Assembly: GCF_033096445.1 (NCBI RefSeq)
Contig: NZ_AP028155.1
Span: 1,059,880 to 1,123,879 of the forward strand
Origin: Butyricimonas faecihominis
GTDB taxonomy: Bacteria; Bacteroidota; Bacteroidia; Bacteroidales; Marinifilaceae
Direction: 5' to 3'
DNA length: 64,000 nt
Shown: positions 28,237 through 37,091 of the stretch, piece after piece
Layout of the letters: each line of letters starts with the position of its first letter
Position numbering within the stretch: the stretch's first letter is position 1
The notes under the pieces: generated by a model
What the model was told of the DNA's origin: nothing
The model's input: only the letters and a program-made list of their open reading frames with translations
Databases searched by the model: none
Program-made: the position numbers and the translations under genes

Positions 28237-28244
28237 TACCTTTG
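28237..28244 (+). promoter_or_regulatory. -7 box of mnmE
   Basis: TACCTTTG, followed by C, fits TAnnTTTG and lies 16 bases before the mnmE ATG at 28261. The 5' leader would be only a few bases long. Confidence 0.5.
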
Positions 28245-28260
28245 CACGAAAGAAATTACC

Positions 28261-29655
28261 ATGAATGACCAGACTGTAATATGTGCCATTGCCACGGCCC
28301 CCGGAATGGGTGCTATTGCCGTGATTCGCCTGTCAGGAAAAGGATGTATTGAAATTTGTGACCGGATATTTGTTTCACCTTCCCATAAAAAACTGGTGGA
28401 TGTTCTTCCGAATACAATTCATTTCGGAAAGATCGTCAACAAGGAGGAACTGATTGATGAAGTACTAATCTCCGTGTTCCACGCCCCCCACTCCTTCACC
28501 GGAGAAAACTCCATCGAAATTTCTTGCCATGGTTCAGTATACATTCAGCAACGCATATTACAACTATTAATCTCCTCCGGAGTACGGCTTGCCGCCCCTG
28601 GAGAATTTACTCAACGGGCTTTCTTGAATGGTAAAATGGACCTTTCACAAGCAGAAGCCGTTGCAGATCTAATCGCCTCGTCCTCGGCAACCGCCCACAA
28701 AATGGCATTAAGCCAAATGCGGGGTGGATTCTCGGACGAACTGATGAAACTGCGAATGGAACTGTTGCACATCACCTCCCTGTTGGAACTGGAACTGGAT
28801 TTCTCGGAGGAAGACGTGGAGTTCGCCGACCGATCGGAACTACGGGGCATTGCAGTCGGTATTGATACATTAATTTCTCGCCTATGTGCCTCCTTCTCCC
28901 TCGGCAACGTGATCAAAAACGGAATTCCGGTAGCCATCGTCGGTAACACTAACGTGGGGAAAAGTACCCTACTCAACGCTCTGCTAAAAGAGGATCGTGC
29001 CATCGTCTCTGATATAGAAGGCACTACCCGCGACGTGATCGAAGATACGATTAACCTTCAGGGAATCACTTTCCGATTTATCGATACGGCAGGCATCCGC
29101 CACACAGACGACCAAGTAGAAAACATGGGTATCGAACGTACTTTTTCCAAAATTGAACAAGCCCGTATCGTATTGTTTTTAATAGATGCCACCAAAAACA
29201 CGGAACAATTCCTTCCCTATTATACCCAAGTGAAAGAACATCTCGGACCGGATACCCGCTTAGTCATTTTACTCAACAAGACAGACCAAACAGATTCTGC
29301 CAACATGATCTTGTCACAAATCACATCTCTATCTTCCGGGGAAAAGATTCTCCCGATTGCTGCAAAGACTGGATATAACATCCATCACTTGGTGGACGAG
29401 CTAGTTTCCACGATCAACCTAAACGCTCTTCATTCAGGAGATGTTATCGTCAGCAATGCCCGCCATTACGAAGCCCTCTCCCATGCCCGCCTAGCCATCG
29501 AGCGAGTCATCACAGGACTGGACTCCTATCTTAGTGGTGAGTTTGTATCACAAGACATTCGGGAATGCCTTCATTATCTCGGGGAAATCACGGGACAAAT
29601 CACGACGGATGAGGTATTGGGAAATATATTTAAGAATTTTTGCATCGGGAAGTGA
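28261..29655 (+). CDS. mnmE: tRNA modification GTPase MnmE
   Basis: MnmE, with MnmG, modifies U34 at the wobble position of several tRNAs. The folate-binding N-terminal domain begins QTVICAIATAPGMGAIAVIRL. The G domain has GNTNVGKSTLLNALL, DTAGIR and LNKTD. The C-terminus ends in the invariant CIGK motif, so the gene is whole. I use the ATG at 28261 (464 residues) because it follows the -7 box and the family begins there; the longer frame from 28126 is not homologous. The conjugative element starts right after its stop codon, so this 3' end is the likely integration target. Confidence 0.95.
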   Translation: MNDQTVICAIATAPGMGAIAVIRLSGKGCIEICDRIFVSPSHKKLVDVLPNTIHFGKIVNKEELIDEVLISVFHAPHSFTGENSIEISCHGSVYIQQRILQLLISSGVRLAAPGEFTQRAFLNGKMDLSQAEAVADLIASSSATAHKMALSQMRGGFSDELMKLRMELLHITSLLELELDFSEEDVEFADRSELRGIAVGIDTLISRLCASFSLGNVIKNGIPVAIVGNTNVGKSTLLNALLKEDRAIVSDIEGTTRDVIEDTINLQGITFRFIDTAGIRHTDDQVENMGIERTFSKIEQARIVLFLIDATKNTEQFLPYYTQVKEHLGPDTRLVILLNKTDQTDSANMILSQITSLSSGEKILPIAAKTGYNIHHLVDELVSTINLNALHSGDVIVSNARHYEALSHARLAIERVITGLDSYLSGEFVSQDIRECLHYLGEITGQITTDEVLGNIFKNFCIGK

Positions 29656-29782
29656 CATAAAGAAAAGAAAAGCATAAAAAGAGAAAATATAAATCCGTAA
29701 AATGCGATAAATCAATGATTTTATGAGAATTTGTATTTTCTCTTTTTCTCCATACTTTCTGCCTGTTTTCATATTTTTTTCG

Positions 29783-29840
29783 TATTTTTGTCCCCAGATT
29801 GTCCCCCGAAAGGGATGCGAGGGACAAAAATCTGTCCCCC
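29783..29840. promoter_or_regulatory. Probable integrase arm sites and int promoter near attL
   Basis: TTTTTGTCCC (29785-29794) and GGGACAAAAA (29821-29830) are a perfect 10-bp inverted repeat. TGTCCCCC appears twice more, inside AGATTGTCCCCC (to 29807) and TCTGTCCCCC (29831-29840). Such repeats beside an integrase gene are typical of its arm-type binding sites. TATTTTTG at 29783-29790 also fits a -7 box for the integrase. Confidence 0.5.
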
Positions 29841-29882
29841 AAAGACAATGAATCACATCTCTCATTAAAATAGAAACAGGCT

Positions 29883-31042
29883 ATGACTAAGAAAACAACA
29901 ATCCAGAAAGAACCCGTAAAATTACGGGAAAAGAAGTTGGCAAACGGTAACGTGAGCTTGTATCTCGACATCTACAGAAATGGGAAACGTCAGAAAGAGT
30001 ATTTGAAACTTTATCTGATCGATGCCACTACTCCACTGGAGCGTGAGCAGAACAGACAGACATTGGCAACCGCTCAGGCTATAAAATCCAAACGCCTCAT
30101 TGAAATGCAGAACGGAGAGTATTCTTTCACTCGCCAATTCAAAGAAGATACTCCTTTTTTGGAATACTATCGGAAGATGGTTGAAGAAAGACACAAGAAT
30201 CCTGAATCTGAGGGAAACTGGGGTAACTGGAGAAGCTGCTTGCGTTATCTCGAAATCTATTGTGATGAGAAAACCACATTCAAAGATATTACTCCGGAGT
30301 TTATAAACGGCTTCAAGGATTTTTTGAATAATGTGGAAAAAGACACTCACAAGCGTACCGGCCCACGTAGAGAAAGGGATGTGTTTCAAGGCTTGTCCCA
30401 AAACTCAAAAGTCTCTTATTTCAATAAGCTCCGCGCCTGTATCAACCAGGCTTACGATGAAAGAATCATACCTGTAAATCCTTTGCGTGGAATCGAGGGA
30501 TTCAAAGCCGCAGAAGTAAAGCGTGACTATCTGACCTTGGAAGAGGTAAAACAGTTGGCTGCTACTCCTTGCCGCTACCCTATTCTAAAAAGAGCTTTCC
30601 TCTTTTCGTGCCTGACCGGACTTCGCAAAAGCGATATTCAGAAACTCACATGGAGCGAAGTTCAAAAATTTGGAGACTACACGAGAATCGTCTTCAAACA
30701 AAAGAAGACTGGCGGACAGGAGTATCTTGACATTTCCTCACAGGCAGAAAAATACCTCGGTGAAAGAGGCAACCCGGAGATCCCGTCTTTACAGGATTTA
30801 CATACGGAGCTTGGACTTCATTGGAATTACAGCGTTGGAGCATGGCTGCCAATATCAATAAGAATCTGACCTTCCACTGCGGGAGACATACCTTCGCTGT
30901 GCTTATGCTTGACTTGGGCGCAGACATCTACACAGTATCAAAACTATTAGGACACAAAGAGTTGGCGACCACACAAATTTATGCAAAGGTGCTTGACAAA
31001 AACAAGCAGAATGCCGTATCATTGATTCCGGACATTGATTAA
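29883..31042 (+). pseudogene. int: ICE tyrosine integrase, frameshifted
   Basis: Read together, two frames give one Bacteroidetes tyrosine recombinase of about 387 residues. The first frame (29883-30869) has the N-terminal arm domain, the core-binding domain and the catalytic Arg in TGLRKSD. The second carries HCGRH (HxxR), LLGHKE and the nucleophile Tyr in QIYAKV. The frames join at about 30777-30781: ...GERGNPE in the first leads into DPVFTGFTYGAWTS in the second. Loss of one G from CCGGAGGATCCC would explain this exactly. As written, the first-frame product ends with 30 wrong residues and lacks HxxR, His and Tyr, so it should be inactive. The cause may be a real mutation or a sequencing error. 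Confidence 0.85.
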
Positions 31043-31053
31043 ATCCCGTGCTT

Positions 31054-32562
31054 ATGACAAGGCAAGAAACCGTTATAAAGATAACGAAGATTACCCGAAT
31101 CGTCGGCGAAATGAAAAGCCAGTTGGATTTGGATGACGAAATCGAATTTGAAGCACTTGACTCTTCGTGGATGAATATCGGAAAATGGGCGAAAGAGATT
31201 TGTCTATATATGGAACAAGCTCCCTCTCCTCTTTTGGCAAACCTTATAACAAATAACGAATTTACCGTTCCTGTCGTAAACTATGTACAAAGTCATAGGC
31301 TGGAAATTGATTCTGCATACGTCAAGGTAATTGACTGTTATGCGAACAATATGCAAGCGTTGCTGTCACTTTGCAAAAGGCAAGAAGAGGAGGTGAAAGG
31401 CGAATATAAAGATTTGATTGAGCCTTTAGCCAATGAACAGGTGGCTACATTATTACAAAGAGCCATACGCGCAGGTCTTTTGGATGAACACTATCAGCCG
31501 ATGCCGCAAACGAAGCCGCTGCAACTGAAAGTGATAGCCTATGCTGTATCTACCATCTGCAAACTTCCCAGCACCTACATCCTTTTTGAAAAGCAATGGA
31601 AAAGGGAATATGGAAAGCGATTCAGCACTTGGCGTGTTCCGAGATACAATACGGGACTTTACGAAACGACCAAAGCCCTCTACTCTGAAGTTGACTTTAC
31701 TGAATTTGAGCCAACGCATCAGACAGAGACATTCTACACACCACAGAGTGAAGAAGATATAGCAGTGTTGTATCGAGATTTAGTGAAATACGGATACATC
31801 GCACCTGATACTGGCTTGAAAACATTTGTCGGCATTTTCAATAAAAAGACATTCCGCAAGCCGGTAGAATGGATTAAAACGCAACGGCAGTTGTCCTTTT
31901 TCGTCTATCAGGCATTTTACAAATTCAACAAGAAGGACTTGTGGATAAAAGGAGAATGTTGTTTCAGCATAAACGGACACACTCCGCACAAAGCTTGTTT
32001 TGTATCAGGTTACAGTTGGATTAAGCGAGCCGGATGGTTGGATAGGTATGATGTTAAATTAAAGACTATCTGTGATAAGTTCAACCACATTGAAAATACG
32101 TTCAATGAAGAAACTTCTGATGAACGGCTCATTCATACGAGCAAAGTTGTATTTTACAGTCCGAATAGCGAAGATGAGATACATTTAATGTTCTCCGCTC
32201 TACTTGACGGTGGATATATCTCCTCCGACACCACATTTACCGCATTCAAAGGTATTTTCGATGAAACGGTATTTGAACATCCTATAGTATGGATGAAAAC
32301 ACAGACTTCACTTATGTATTTTGTACATTTGGCCTTTAAGCAACACAATCCCTATGATGTATGGGTAAAATGCGTAAACTGCTTCCGCTTGCAAAATGAT
32401 AAAGTACCTAACAGAGAAAGTATGGATAGTAATTTTCGTTTTATAGTAAAAAAAGGATTGATGGACACATACGACATTCAACTTAAAACCATTGCAGATA
32501 ACTATCTTAGCACTCAAAACAAAAATGCCATCAACGCAAAGGTGGCAAACAACAATACTTAA
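31054..32562 (+). CDS. Unrecognised 502-aa protein with an internal tandem duplication
   Basis: No known family is apparent, and there is no signal peptide or membrane segment. Two consecutive blocks of about 125 residues in the second half are clearly related. The first includes FYTPQSEEDIAVLYRDLV and PVEWIKTQRQLSFFV; the second includes FYSPNSEDEIHLMFSALL and PIVWMKTQTSLMYFV. Both go on to a K-x-x-C-F/C-x-x-N-G/D pattern and end in YD(V/I)(K/Q)LKTI. It starts 11 bases after the integrase stop and probably shares its transcript. I choose the ATG at 31054 over the GTG at 31048. Position next to an integrase suggests a role in element maintenance, but that is inference. Confidence 0.65.
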   Translation: MTRQETVIKITKITRIVGEMKSQLDLDDEIEFEALDSSWMNIGKWAKEICLYMEQAPSPLLANLITNNEFTVPVVNYVQSHRLEIDSAYVKVIDCYANNMQALLSLCKRQEEEVKGEYKDLIEPLANEQVATLLQRAIRAGLLDEHYQPMPQTKPLQLKVIAYAVSTICKLPSTYILFEKQWKREYGKRFSTWRVPRYNTGLYETTKALYSEVDFTEFEPTHQTETFYTPQSEEDIAVLYRDLVKYGYIAPDTGLKTFVGIFNKKTFRKPVEWIKTQRQLSFFVYQAFYKFNKKDLWIKGECCFSINGHTPHKACFVSGYSWIKRAGWLDRYDVKLKTICDKFNHIENTFNEETSDERLIHTSKVVFYSPNSEDEIHLMFSALLDGGYISSDTTFTAFKGIFDETVFEHPIVWMKTQTSLMYFVHLAFKQHNPYDVWVKCVNCFRLQNDKVPNRESMDSNFRFIVKKGLMDTYDIQLKTIADNYLSTQNKNAINAKVANNNT

Positions 32563-32587
32563 AATAATGTTTTATGTCAAAGAAATT

Positions 32588-32595
32588 ATCTTTGC
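32588..32595 (+). promoter_or_regulatory. -7 box upstream of the 258-aa gene
   Basis: TATCTTTG, followed by C, is a close match to TAnnTTTG and lies about 25 bases before the ATG near 32620. It separates this gene from the integrase unit. Confidence 0.5.
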
Positions 32596-32619
32596 ACCTC
32601 TCTCTTTTTGAAAAGAGCG

Positions 32620-33396
32620 ATGCGAGGTTTCCAATGGACTCCTGCGCAGACCGGTAAAGAAGGGCTATTCCGGTTGGTTGAGCAAGCCCATAAGTCTTAC
32701 AAAGACGAAGTCACCACACGGCAAAAAAGTTACAGGCGATACGTGCTTGACTTTACCCATTCCCATCGGTTTCACGATGCGAATGATGCCTGGAGCAAGA
32801 ATGAACATCTAAAGAATTACCACACGGTAATAGAGCTTCTGGGGAAGCATGAAATTTTGATTCGCAAACATTTCGACCATGACCTATTGGACGAAAATGG
32901 GATCATAAAACTTCTGAACGAATTTTACGCCATTGACCTGTCGGAATCCGCTACCGAGTCCGACAACAGCAGTCCGGGGAATCCTATTCAGACCAATCAG
33001 AATACCAACATCAAACCTTTACTTGACAGACATACTCTGGACCTCATTGTGCAGCTTGCCAATGAGGTCTGTTTGTTTAAGGAAGTTTTGGATGCAGACA
33101 ATGTTGCCATTTGTTATGCGGCAGACACATTGCAGACTGTGACTTCAAGAAACAACAGCAAATTGGTTTTATTGTTGGATAAACTGGCTTCACACGATGT
33201 GATAACCTATAACTGGCAATCGGTAATTGCCCAAAAACATCTTGTCATCAGTTCTTCAAGGAAGAAATTACTGACCCAACACGATATGTCATCAACCCTC
33301 AATCGGATAAAAGACACCACTCCCAACGCCATAGATAAGCAGTTTTTGGCAATCATAGACAAGTATATCACTCTAATCAAAAACAGAGAAGTATAA
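32620..33396 (+). CDS. Unrecognised helical protein, 258 aa, in ICE
   Basis: No family is recognised. The protein is soluble, helical and rich in His, Asp and Asn. A polar linker near residues 110-130 (ESATESDNSSPGNPIQTNQN) separates two helical halves. The frame is also open from a TTG at 32608, but the ATG at 32620 follows the promoter better. It lies between the integrase unit and the HTH-primase operon and has its own promoter. It may be a regulatory or maintenance protein; nothing in the sequence fixes this. Confidence 0.6.
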   Translation: MRGFQWTPAQTGKEGLFRLVEQAHKSYKDEVTTRQKSYRRYVLDFTHSHRFHDANDAWSKNEHLKNYHTVIELLGKHEILIRKHFDHDLLDENGIIKLLNEFYAIDLSESATESDNSSPGNPIQTNQNTNIKPLLDRHTLDLIVQLANEVCLFKEVLDADNVAICYAADTLQTVTSRNNSKLVLLLDKLASHDVITYNWQSVIAQKHLVISSSRKKLLTQHDMSSTLNRIKDTTPNAIDKQFLAIIDKYITLIKNREV

Positions 33397-33412
33397 CAAA
33401 GGAATAACAAAT

Positions 33413-33520
33413 TGTTGAGAGTTGTATTGAGAATTGTGTTGATACTCAATAATCTCAACATAATCAAGCGAATATACTCATCTACCTTTGCCCTCCGTAA
33501 TCGATTACCCACGGAGGGCA
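33413..33520 (+). promoter_or_regulatory. Operator-like nested inverted repeats, -7 box and leader hairpin of the HTH-primase operon
   Basis: Two nested perfect inverted repeats come first. TGTTGAGA (33413-33420) faces TCTCAACA (33453-33460), and inside them TATTGAG (33425-33431) faces CTCAATA (33445-33451). The -7 box TACCTTTG is at 33483-33490. A perfect 10-bp hairpin follows at once: TGCCCTCCGT (33489-33498) with ACGGAGGGCA (33511-33520). It would form at the very start of the transcript. The layout suggests a repressor site upstream of the promoter and either an operator or an attenuator-type hairpin in the leader. Confidence 0.55.
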
Positions 33521-33554
33521 TACCTCGCATTGTCAAATTTAACAGCATCAATCA

Positions 33555-33950
33555 ATGAGACATCGAAGAACGACAAATGAAAATAAGATGCTCTCCAAAA
33601 TGGAGAACATGATTTCGATGATGGCAACGGAGAAACCTTTTGAACGGCTCCAATCGTTAGAACAAAAGATCAACGAAGTGGATAAAATCCAGACCATCGA
33701 GAATTACATTGCACAGTTGAAAGAGCGTATTTGGGCAGTCAAGGAAGTACTGACTACCGCTGAAGCTTCTGCTTATCTCGGTTTGTCCGAGAGTTATATC
33801 TACAAACTCACTTCTCTCAAGCAAATACCACACTACAAGCCAAACGGCAAATTGGTGTATTTCAATAGAAAGGAACTTTGCGAATGGGCAATGAGAAATC
33901 AAGTACAAACAATAGGGCAACCTGCTGCTATAACAAAAGAAGAATTATGA
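33555..33950 (+). CDS. Excisionase-like helix-turn-helix protein
   Basis: The second half is a MerR/excisionase-type winged helix as found in Bacteroidetes mobile elements (TTAEASAYLGLSESYIYKLT, then IPHYKPNGKLVYFNRKELCEW). The first half is a short coiled coil. Such proteins bind DNA near attachment sites or promoters and control excision. The ATG at 33591 is an alternative start. The stop overlaps the ATG of the next gene, which encodes a related protein. Confidence 0.75.
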   Translation: MRHRRTTNENKMLSKMENMISMMATEKPFERLQSLEQKINEVDKIQTIENYIAQLKERIWAVKEVLTTAEASAYLGLSESYIYKLTSLKQIPHYKPNGKLVYFNRKELCEWAMRNQVQTIGQPAAITKEEL

Positions 33951-34393
33951 ATAGAAAAGAAATAGACTTACTACTCTCTCGTATCGAAGGATTGAAATCA
34001 TTCCTCGAAAACAACTCCTTGGAAAATTTTCAGCAGGAAATTCTGAATGTTGAAAATTACCTGAAACGATTCGGTTCTTTGGCCGAACTGCTATCCCATC
34101 TTGAAAATGTGGAAAAGATAGCTTATGCCGCAAAAGAGTTTCTCAATATAGACGAGGTAGCCGCCTATCTACAAGTGTCCAAAGGCTATGTCTATAAGTT
34201 AACCATGCAGAAAGAACTTACCGTGTATAAGCCGAATGGGAAAAACATATTCATTCTCAGGGATGACCTGAACCGATGGATAAAGCGCAACCCCTGTTTC
34301 TCCAATGCAGAAATAGAAAGGCAAGCCAATGTCATCGCTTACACATTGGGACAAAAAAGTAAGAACAAACCAACAAAAGGAGAAAAAAAATAA
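33947..34393 (+). CDS. Second excisionase-like helix-turn-helix protein
   Basis: This 148-residue protein shares the layout of its upstream neighbour: an N-terminal helical segment, then LNIDEVAAYLQVSKGYVYKLTMQ and a wing KPNGKNIFILRDDLNRWI. The two are tandem paralogues, coupled by an ATGA overlap. I use the ATG at 33947; the longer frame from 33878 lies inside the upstream gene. Paired small HTH proteins are known in the excision and regulation modules of CTnDOT-type elements (Xis2d/Xis2c), and this pair could have a similar role. Confidence 0.72.
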   Translation: MNRKEIDLLLSRIEGLKSFLENNSLENFQQEILNVENYLKRFGSLAELLSHLENVEKIAYAAKEFLNIDEVAAYLQVSKGYVYKLTMQKELTVYKPNGKNIFILRDDLNRWIKRNPCFSNAEIERQANVIAYTLGQKSKNKPTKGEKK

Positions 34394-35460
34394 TGCAACC
34401 TGATATGATACAACCCAACAATTATCGGATAGACGAAGCCAAATATAAGTCTTTATTGAAATATATACGGCTGAGTGTTACCGAAAAATATGAGTTTCCA
34501 CAGGAAATCGTACAAATAGACGGTGTTACCATTGCCACAATCGGAAATTTCAGTGCTTCCACGGGCAAACCCAAAAGCAAAAAGACATTTAATGTCAGTG
34601 CCATTGTCGCGTCTGCTCTTTCCGGAAAAGAGATTCTAAAATATAAGGCAGAACTGCCGTCTTGCAAGAATAGAATCCTATACATCGACACTGAACAAAG
34701 CAAGTGCCATTGCCACAAAGTCCTTCATCGAATCCTCAAACTGGCAGGATTGCCTACTGACCAGGAAAATGACAACATCCAATTCTTGGTTCTGCGTGAA
34801 TACACTCCCGACCAAAGGAGAGATATTATACGATGGGCACTCCACGAAGAGCAAAACATCGGGCTCGTAATCATTGACGGCATCCGTGATTTAATCCATG
34901 ACATAAACAGTCCCAGTGAATCCCTTGACATAATCAATGAACTGATGAGATGGTCAAGCTATTACGAGCTGCATATCCACACCGTGTTACATCTAAACAA
35001 AGGCGATGACAATACCAGAGGTCATATAGGAACAGAACTGAACAATAAGGCCGAGACTATCCTGCAAATATCAAAAAACAATGAAAATGGAAAAATCAGC
35101 GAAGTAAGGGCCATGCACATAAGGGACAGGGAATTTACACCTTTCGCATTTGAAATCGGAGAAGACTCTCTCCCGCACTTGGTAAAAGAGCATCAATTCA
35201 AAAAGAACAAAATGGACAGACTGACTTCCTATACGGATATGACCGAGCAGCAACACCGAACTGCCCTGGAATCAACATTCGCAGAAAGTGCAGAATATGG
35301 CTATCAGTCTCTGCTTGATGCCCTAAAAAAAGGATATGAAAGCATTGGGTATTCACGAGGAAGAAACACACTGGTAAACTTGTGTAAATTTCTGTTGGAA
35401 CATCATGCCATTACAAAAAACGGCCGTACCTACTCCTATAATAGTTCATTCCATCTCTAA
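34393..35460 (+). CDS. RecA-fold ATPase (RepA/DnaB-like) of ICE
   Basis: The 355-residue protein has a RecA-type core. The P-loop region around residue 55 reads STGKPKSKKTF, an unusual form with Lys-Ser-Lys-Lys-Thr. Then come a Walker B-like ILYIDTEQSKCHCHK strand and a second strand LVIIDGIRDLIHD, followed by HTVLHLNKGDDNTRGHIG. This resembles the RepA-like helicase or ATPase proteins that go with primases in Bacteroidetes conjugative elements. It would support replication of the excised circle. Its ATG overlaps the previous stop by one base (TAATG) and it precedes the primase by 46 bases. Confidence 0.7.
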   Translation: MQPDMIQPNNYRIDEAKYKSLLKYIRLSVTEKYEFPQEIVQIDGVTIATIGNFSASTGKPKSKKTFNVSAIVASALSGKEILKYKAELPSCKNRILYIDTEQSKCHCHKVLHRILKLAGLPTDQENDNIQFLVLREYTPDQRRDIIRWALHEEQNIGLVIIDGIRDLIHDINSPSESLDIINELMRWSSYYELHIHTVLHLNKGDDNTRGHIGTELNNKAETILQISKNNENGKISEVRAMHIRDREFTPFAFEIGEDSLPHLVKEHQFKKNKMDRLTSYTDMTEQQHRTALESTFAESAEYGYQSLLDALKKGYESIGYSRGRNTLVNLCKFLLEHHAITKNGRTYSYNSSFHL

Positions 35461-35506
35461 GCAGTATGGTTTAGTTTGTGGGTATATATAAGTAAACCAT
35501 ACTAAA

Positions 35507-36394
35507 ATGAATATAAAAGAAGCGAAACAGATACGGCTCGTGGAATATCTGCGGATAATAGGACATTCTCCGGTCAATGCGCGTGGCTGCCAGTATTGGT
35601 ATCTCTCCCCATTGCGAGAGGAACGTACCCCCTCGTTCAAGGTCAACGATAATTTGAACGAATGGTACGACTTTGGGCTTTCTGCCGGAGGTGACATCAT
35701 AGAACTGGGAAAACACCTTTATCGTACTGGCAATGTAAGTGTGGTATTGCTCCGCATCAGCGAGAATGCCATTGGTGTACCCTTTCAACAGTTACAAAGC
35801 CGGAGTGTCCGTCCCTGTCCTATCGAGGAAGAAATGGAAAACGTGGAAGTAAGAGAACTGAGCCACCATGCCTTGTTGTCTTACCTCCGTTCCAGGTATA
35901 TCAGTGAGAATATCGGCAGGCTGTATTGTAAGGAAATTCATTATGAGCTACGCAAAAGACACTATTTCGCCATAGCCTTTGAAAACAAGACCGGCGGTTA
36001 CGAGGTGCGCAATCCTTATTATAAAGGATGTATAAAGGGGAAAGACATATCCGTCATCAGGTATAACAAGGATATAATCCAAAACCATGTCTGCGTGTTC
36101 GAGGGTTTTATGGACTTCTTGTCTTACCAAGAACTTAATAGAAAAGGAGACTATCATGTCTGCATCGACAGCCCTACCGATTTTCTCGTGATGAACTCAG
36201 TCAGTAATCTGAAAAAGTGTCTTGTGGAACTGGAACGGTACACCACCATCCATTGCTATCTGGATAACGACCTTGCCGGGCGAAAAACAGTCGAAACTAT
36301 TACCGGACTTTACGGGGAAAAGGTAATCGACCACTCCGAAAGTTACTACAACTACAAAGATTTGAATGACTATCTGAGAGGTAAAAGGCGTTAG
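35507..36394 (+). CDS. DNA primase with CHC2-like N-terminus and Toprim domain
   Basis: The N-terminal 90 residues follow the fold of the primase zinc-binding domain (LSPLREERTPSFKVN, WYDFGLSAGGDIIEL), but the usual zinc-binding Cys/His set is mostly missing. The Toprim domain is seen in VCVFEGFMDFLSY (catalytic Glu) and HCYLDNDLAGRKT (DxD-type). At 295 residues it is a small primase of the kind carried by mobile elements, priming synthesis on the transferred or replicating strand. It works with the ATPase upstream. About 240 bases without a gene separate it from the tra operon. Confidence 0.8.
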   Translation: MNIKEAKQIRLVEYLRIIGHSPVNARGCQYWYLSPLREERTPSFKVNDNLNEWYDFGLSAGGDIIELGKHLYRTGNVSVVLLRISENAIGVPFQQLQSRSVRPCPIEEEMENVEVRELSHHALLSYLRSRYISENIGRLYCKEIHYELRKRHYFAIAFENKTGGYEVRNPYYKGCIKGKDISVIRYNKDIIQNHVCVFEGFMDFLSYQELNRKGDYHVCIDSPTDFLVMNSVSNLKKCLVELERYTTIHCYLDNDLAGRKTVETITGLYGEKVIDHSESYYNYKDLNDYLRGKRR

Positions 36395-36589
36395 TCTTTG
36401 TCTTCCCTCTGATAGAAATCTTCCAACCAGCGAAAGGCTCTCCCAAATACGGAGGGCTTTTCTTGTTTATTACCCCGGACAAAACCCGTCAAAGTATGAT
36501 AATTGAGTATGATTTTAGATTTTCTCGGAATAATGTTTAATATTCAGCCGCTTTTCACGAGGATATTTCGTAGTATGAAATTATTGTAT

Positions 36590-36597
36590 TTCCTTTG
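36590..36597 (+). promoter_or_regulatory. Candidate -7 box of the tra operon
   Basis: TTCCTTTG, followed by C, resembles TAnnTTTG in its 3' half and lies 41 bases before the first tra-operon gene. The 36395-36638 gap holds no gene. It has a loose hairpin near 36435-36460 (GGCTCTCC / GGAGGGC) that may end the primase transcript. Confidence 0.35.
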
Positions 36598-36638
36598 CGT
36601 TCATATTTTAATCATATTCTAAAATCAGACTATAAGAT

Positions 36639-37091
36639 ATGAAAGCATATTTCATCTTCGCCATTGCGCTGACCGTGGCATACATCATCTACTACGCTGT
36701 GATGATAGCAAGAGACCTTTATGGTAAAAACGAAGAAAAGATAAAATCCGGAGAAGAAGAATTTGACGTGAGCGATTTTGACGAGGAAGAAAGCGTCAGC
36801 GTGGTGGAGAACGACAAGGGCTTCAATATCGGTGACAACGAGTATGAGACCCACTACATCGATGAGACACAGAATGTATCGGAGGAAACAAATTCCACAG
36901 ACGAAAAGCCAAAACAGGATGTCATCGAGGCTCTGAACAACAAAGTCAAGGCTAACATGGAAGAGACACAGGTTACCTTCTCCAATCCCTATAACTCTGC
37001 GGAGCTGTACAAGCTGATGATTCAAAACGGCATTGGAGAATTGCATCCGGACAGAGGTGTAACCACCAAGAACGTAATTGATGAACTATGA
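36639..37091 (+). CDS. Small membrane-anchored acidic protein, first gene of the tra operon
   Basis: One membrane helix (residues 4-22) is followed by about 70 strongly acidic residues and a more ordered C-terminus. No family is recognised with confidence. Genes of this size with one helix commonly precede traE in Bacteroidetes conjugation operons. Its stop overlaps the start of the next gene (ATGA), which ties it to the operon. The orientation predicts a cytoplasmic acidic tail if the short N-terminus is outside. Confidence 0.6.
   Translation: MKAYFIFAIALTVAYIIYYAVMIARDLYGKNEEKIKSGEEEFDVSDFDEEESVSVVENDKGFNIGDNEYETHYIDETQNVSEETNSTDEKPKQDVIEALNNKVKANMEETQVTFSNPYNSAELYKLMIQNGIGELHPDRGVTTKNVIDEL

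Noticed and set aside
29656-29882. A tRNA gene as the ICE attachment site
   Set aside because: No cloverleaf or CCA end is visible in the spacer or at the mnmE end. I found no tRNA or rRNA gene in the window.
29548-29971. Minus-strand frames across the mnmE-integrase junction
   Set aside because: They overlap mnmE and the integrase in the antisense direction, are rich in Phe and Ser from the AT-rich spacer, and have no recognisable domain.
30777-30781. Programmed ribosomal frameshift in the ICE integrase
   Set aside because: There is no slippery heptamer at the junction and no clear stimulatory hairpin just after it. Loss of one G explains it more simply.
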